From: Methanobacteriota archaeon
GTDB lineage: Archaea > Halobacteriota > Methanosarcinia > Methanosarcinales > Methanoperedenaceae
Reading direction: 5' to 3'
DNA: 8,278 nucleotides
Assembly (NCBI GenBank): GCA_018899795.1
Contig: JAHIHJ010000428.1
Location: 1 to 8,278, forward strand
Below, piece by piece: positions 6,558-8,278 of this stretch; positions within the stretch are counted from its first letter, which is position 1; the number at the start of each line of letters is the position of its first letter. Under the pieces are notes generated by a model. That model ran no database searches. It was not told the origin of the DNA and saw only the letters and a program-made list of their open reading frames with translations. A program made the position numbers and the translations under genes.

Positions 6558-6651
6558 TATTTTTTTATAATATCCAACCTGCCCAATAAAATCCGATTTC
6601 TCATCTATAATATCCTCCGTTCCAAAGGAAATAATCGTTATGTAGCGAAGC

Positions 6652-6659
6652 ATTTATAT
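6652..6659 (+). promoter_or_regulatory. TATA box of the transposase gene
   Basis: ATTTATAT preceded by GCGAAGC, a plausible BRE, about 68 bp before the ATG at 6724. The expected transcription start near 6680 leaves a leader of ~40 nt that contains the AGGAG ribosome site at 6711-6715. An in-frame upstream ATG at 6658 overlaps this TATA box and is therefore unlikely to be used. Confidence 0.45.
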
Positions 6660-6723
6660 GCTATGCACACATATATTACATAAAAAGTCTAATTACTCAG
6701 TGTTAAAAATAGGAGCAATAACA

Positions 6724-8022
6724 ATGGATCATGTTCAAGGGTTTGATAGAAATCAGGAAATATTATTTCCTGCAAAAATTGATGATTATATTGAGGAAGA
6801 AAATCTCGTCCGGTTTATCGAAGCATTTGTAGCCCTATTGGATCTAACGCTGCTTAGATTCGTAAATGCTGAAATTAAAACAACAGGTCGACCGCCATAT
6901 AATCCTGCCGACCTTTTGAAACTGTATATCTACGGCTATATGAACACTATTCGTTCAAGCAGAAAATTAGAAAAAGAAACTCACAGAAATATTGAAGTAA
7001 TGTGGTTACTCAAAAAACTGACACCAGATCACAAAACAATCGCAGATTTTAGAAAAAATAATGCAGGATCAATAAAAAAAGTGTTCAAGGAATTGGATGA
7101 AAATGATAAAAATGAATTATTCGTAAAACAACCTGATGCAAAAGAAGTAAAAGAGAAAATAAAGCAGCTCGAAGAGAGAAAATCAGAATATCAAGACCTT
7201 TTAAAGAAGTTAGAAGATACAGGAGAAAAACAAGTTTCATTGACTGATCCTGATAGCCGAATGATGATGACTAATCAGAAGTTCGATGTCTGTTATAATG
7301 TGCAGACTACAATCGATGACAAAAATAACCTGATCGTAGATTATGACGTGACCAATGATGTCAATGATCAAAAACAACTTAATGAAATGGCAAGGAAAGC
7401 TAAAGAGGTATTAGGGGTAGAATCTCTTAATGTCTTTACTGATAAGGGTTATTATCATCCGGATGAAATTAAAAAGTGTGTTGACAACAATATGATTCCG
7501 TACATTCCCGAACCCAAACCAAGGCAGCCTAAAGAAGAGAGTGTTCCTAAAGCTGGATTTTGTGACTCTGATTTTAAATATAATGCCAGTAGAGATATTT
7601 ATACATGTCCAGGAGGTCGTGAATTAACATTTAATGTAATGTCTGAAAAAAATAATAAAATGATGAAGAAATATCGAAGTGATAGCTGTAGCAGTTGTGA
7701 ATCTAAATCGAGATGTACCCGCAAAAATAATGGCCGAGTAATATTTCGATGGGAACATGAAGAGATTCTTGATGACATGAGAAAAAGAGTCAAAGAGAAT
7801 AAAGATGTGGTCAAGAAAAGAAATTGTATGTGTGAACATCCTTTCGGTACTATTAAAAGGGGATTCAACCAGGGCTATTTATTATTGAAAGGTTTGAGAA
7901 AGGTTGGAGGAGAGATGGGTTTTACTATGATTGCATATAATATGCGAAGGGTAATTAATATTCTTGGGATGACTAAATTGATGGAAAGTCTGAATACTGG
8001 GAAAGTTTTATCCCAAATTTGA
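6724..8022 (+). CDS. IS1182-family transposase with an internal in-frame deletion
   Basis: 432 residues from ATG 6724, chosen because MDHVQGFDRNQ is the family N-terminus and AGGAG lies 8 bases upstream. An in-frame ATG at 6658 would add 22 residues. Residues ~28-115 are the DUF772-type N-terminal domain (GRPPYNPADLLKLYIYGY, RNIEVMWLL, LTPDHKTIADFRKNN). The DDE core keeps its second aspartate in VFTDKGYY (D240) and its glutamate in EHPFGTIKR (E371). A cysteine cluster (295, 322, 325, 331) sits between them, as in relatives. The first aspartate, normally in an AIDGSKF-type motif after the VFKE helix, is missing: VFKE (residues 120-123) runs straight into LDENDKNE, which in relatives lies about 50-60 residues further on. 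The frame is kept and there is no internal stop. Such a protein should bind DNA but not cleave it. The family call is secure; the deletion size comes from remembered homologues. Confidence 0.85.
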   Translation: MDHVQGFDRNQEILFPAKIDDYIEEENLVRFIEAFVALLDLTLLRFVNAEIKTTGRPPYNPADLLKLYIYGYMNTIRSSRKLEKETHRNIEVMWLLKKLTPDHKTIADFRKNNAGSIKKVFKELDENDKNELFVKQPDAKEVKEKIKQLEERKSEYQDLLKKLEDTGEKQVSLTDPDSRMMMTNQKFDVCYNVQTTIDDKNNLIVDYDVTNDVNDQKQLNEMARKAKEVLGVESLNVFTDKGYYHPDEIKKCVDNNMIPYIPEPKPRQPKEESVPKAGFCDSDFKYNASRDIYTCPGGRELTFNVMSEKNNKMMKKYRSDSCSSCESKSRCTRKNNGRVIFRWEHEEILDDMRKRVKENKDVVKKRNCMCEHPFGTIKRGFNQGYLLLKGLRKVGGEMGFTMIAYNMRRVINILGMTKLMESLNTGKVLSQI

Positions 8023-8024
8023 TG

Positions 8025-8031
8025 TTTTTTT
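8025..8031 (+). terminator. Oligo-T terminator after the transposase gene
   Basis: Seven consecutive T begin two bases after the transposase stop codon. Archaeal RNA polymerase often terminates at such T-runs without a hairpin. Function is inferred. Confidence 0.35.
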
Positions 8032-8154
8032 GGTTAAATTGGAGGTATATTTGAGGGAAGTGAAGGAAAAAATGTGTTTGATCTATGGGGAAGCTAAAAA
8101 AATGTTTTTATGAAGAACCAGTTAGTGGTTTATTGTGGCATGAGATTTGGTTTG

Positions 8155-8178
8155 GTTTTGACACATTCTGACGTGTGC
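8155..8178 (-). repeat. Right terminal inverted repeat of the insertion sequence
   Basis: GTTTTGACACAT followed by TCTGACGTGTGC, the inverted partner of 6534-6557 with two mismatches in 24 bases. Confidence 0.75.
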
Positions 8179-8184
8179 ACGCAA

Positions 8185-8204
8185 TCGACTGGCGTGACAG
8201 TCGA
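8185..8204. repeat. Hairpin on the right flank of the insertion sequence
   Basis: TCGACTG-GCGTGA-CAGTCGA forms a perfect 7-bp stem with a 6-base loop, 6 bp outside the right terminal repeat. It carries CTGGC, also found in the left-edge hairpin. Confidence 0.55.
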
Positions 8205-8206
8205 CG

Positions 8207-8231
8207 CGGATACGCGCGGATTTCGTATCCG
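8207..8231. repeat. Second palindrome in the right flank
   Basis: CGGATACG (8207-8214) pairs perfectly with CGTATCCG (8224-8231) across a 9-base spacer. The stem can extend by a G-T and a C-G pair to 8205-8233. The right arm runs into the ATCCGTG repeat block. Confidence 0.6.
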
Positions 8232-8263
8232 TGAAAATCCGTCAAATCAGTGTCATCCGTGTT
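8227..8263 (+). repeat. Four near-tandem ATCCGTG units
   Basis: Units ATCCGTGAAA, ATCCGTCAA, ATCAGTGTC and ATCCGTGTT follow each other with periods of 10, 9 and 9 bases. The final unit, extended to ATCCGTGTTC (8255-8264), is the exact inverse of 6488-6497 on the other side of the insertion sequence. ATCCGTG-rich intergenic repeats of this look are, from memory, dispersed in several prokaryotic genomes. The block reads as non-coding. Confidence 0.55.
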
Positions 8264-8278
8264 CGATTTGTTATTAAT

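Larger units (their letters stand above)
6534..8178 (+). mobile_element. IS1182-family insertion sequence, internally deleted
   Basis: A ~1645-bp element bounded by 24-bp inverted repeats (22 of 24 identical) and carrying one IS1182-type transposase gene. The interior is clearly AT-richer than the hemD-ygiQ-antiporter block, consistent with recent arrival. Family elements are commonly 1.6-1.9 kb and several prefer palindromic targets. The transposase lacks a catalytic segment, so this copy probably cannot move without help. I find no convincing target duplication: the bases just outside the repeats are ...GCACTG on the left and ACGCAA... on the right. The precise outer ends could be off by a few bases because the surroundings are also palindromic. 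Confidence 0.7.

Noticed and set aside
6560..6566. Run of seven T just inside the left end of the insertion sequence as a terminator for the antiporter operon.
   Set aside because: It lies about 150 bp past the last possible upstream gene and belongs to the mobile element; it might stop readthrough, but nothing else supports it.
7599..7868. Minus-strand frames rich in Phe, Leu and Ser, opposite the transposase.
   Set aside because: Typical antisense shadow of a Lys/Glu-rich AT-rich gene; the hydrophobic look is an artefact.
8041..8113. GGAGGT followed at 8051 by a 20-codon frame starting with TTG.
   Set aside because: The ribosome-like site is good, but the peptide is very short, starts with TTG, lies in the AT-rich 3' part of the insertion sequence, and shows no recognisable feature.
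8185..8231. Hairpins as intrinsic terminators.
   Set aside because: Neither stem is followed by a T-run, and archaea do not generally rely on hairpin terminators.
8227..8263. Short repeated units suggesting a CRISPR array.
   Set aside because: Units are only 7 bases and nearly contiguous with 2-3 base gaps; there are no spacers of CRISPR size and no cas genes.
1..8278. A tRNA, rRNA or riboswitch.
   Set aside because: I found no cloverleaf with a T-loop GTTCGA context, no rRNA-like conserved stretch and no leader long enough for a riboswitch before hemD or the antiporter.

Overview
The window looks like chromosomal DNA of a methanogen-type archaeon, most likely Methanosarcinales or a relative such as ANME-2/Methanoperedens. 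The reasons are a stand-alone archaeal JAMM protease, archaeal-style AT-rich TATA boxes close to start codons, a HemD/YgiQ/Kef gene set with moderate GC, and an IS1182-type transposase that closely resembles Methanosarcina copies as I remember them. The lineage is inferred from style and family resemblance, not from a marker gene.

Layout. Bases 1-243 hold the tail of an HD-domain phosphohydrolase gene that loses family resemblance around base 150. Bases 274-1196 hold a two-gene nucleotidyltransferase/HEPN module of toxin-antitoxin type: a winged-helix-MNT fusion overlaps the HEPN gene by 7 bp, and two tandem palindromes lie between its TATA box and its start. The HEPN gene has lost its normal 3' end at about 1120, exactly where a convergent JAMM-domain gene ends. 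The JAMM gene (minus, 1120-1521) and hemD (plus, from 1605) share an 83-bp divergent promoter region. hemD, a YgiQ-type radical SAM gene and a Kef-type antiporter with RCK domains follow closely on the plus strand. A small uncharacterised ORF comes next.

Bases 6414-8278 are a mobile-element region. An IS1182-family element of about 1.65 kb is bounded by 24-bp terminal inverted repeats (22/24 identical). Its transposase reads in one frame but lacks the family segment that carries the first catalytic aspartate, so the copy is probably an internally deleted, non-autonomous derivative. On both sides of the element are hairpins and ATCCGTG-type repeats in opposite orientation, as if the IS had entered a palindromic intergenic repeat.

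The core genes (hemD for tetrapyrroles, Kef for ion homeostasis, YgiQ of unknown role) form a housekeeping block. Both ends of the window show decay and insertion. I see no complete, clearly new multi-gene system. The most unusual signals are the paired operator-like palindromes of the MNT/HEPN module, the two truncation edges around that module, and the IS nested in a palindromic repeat.
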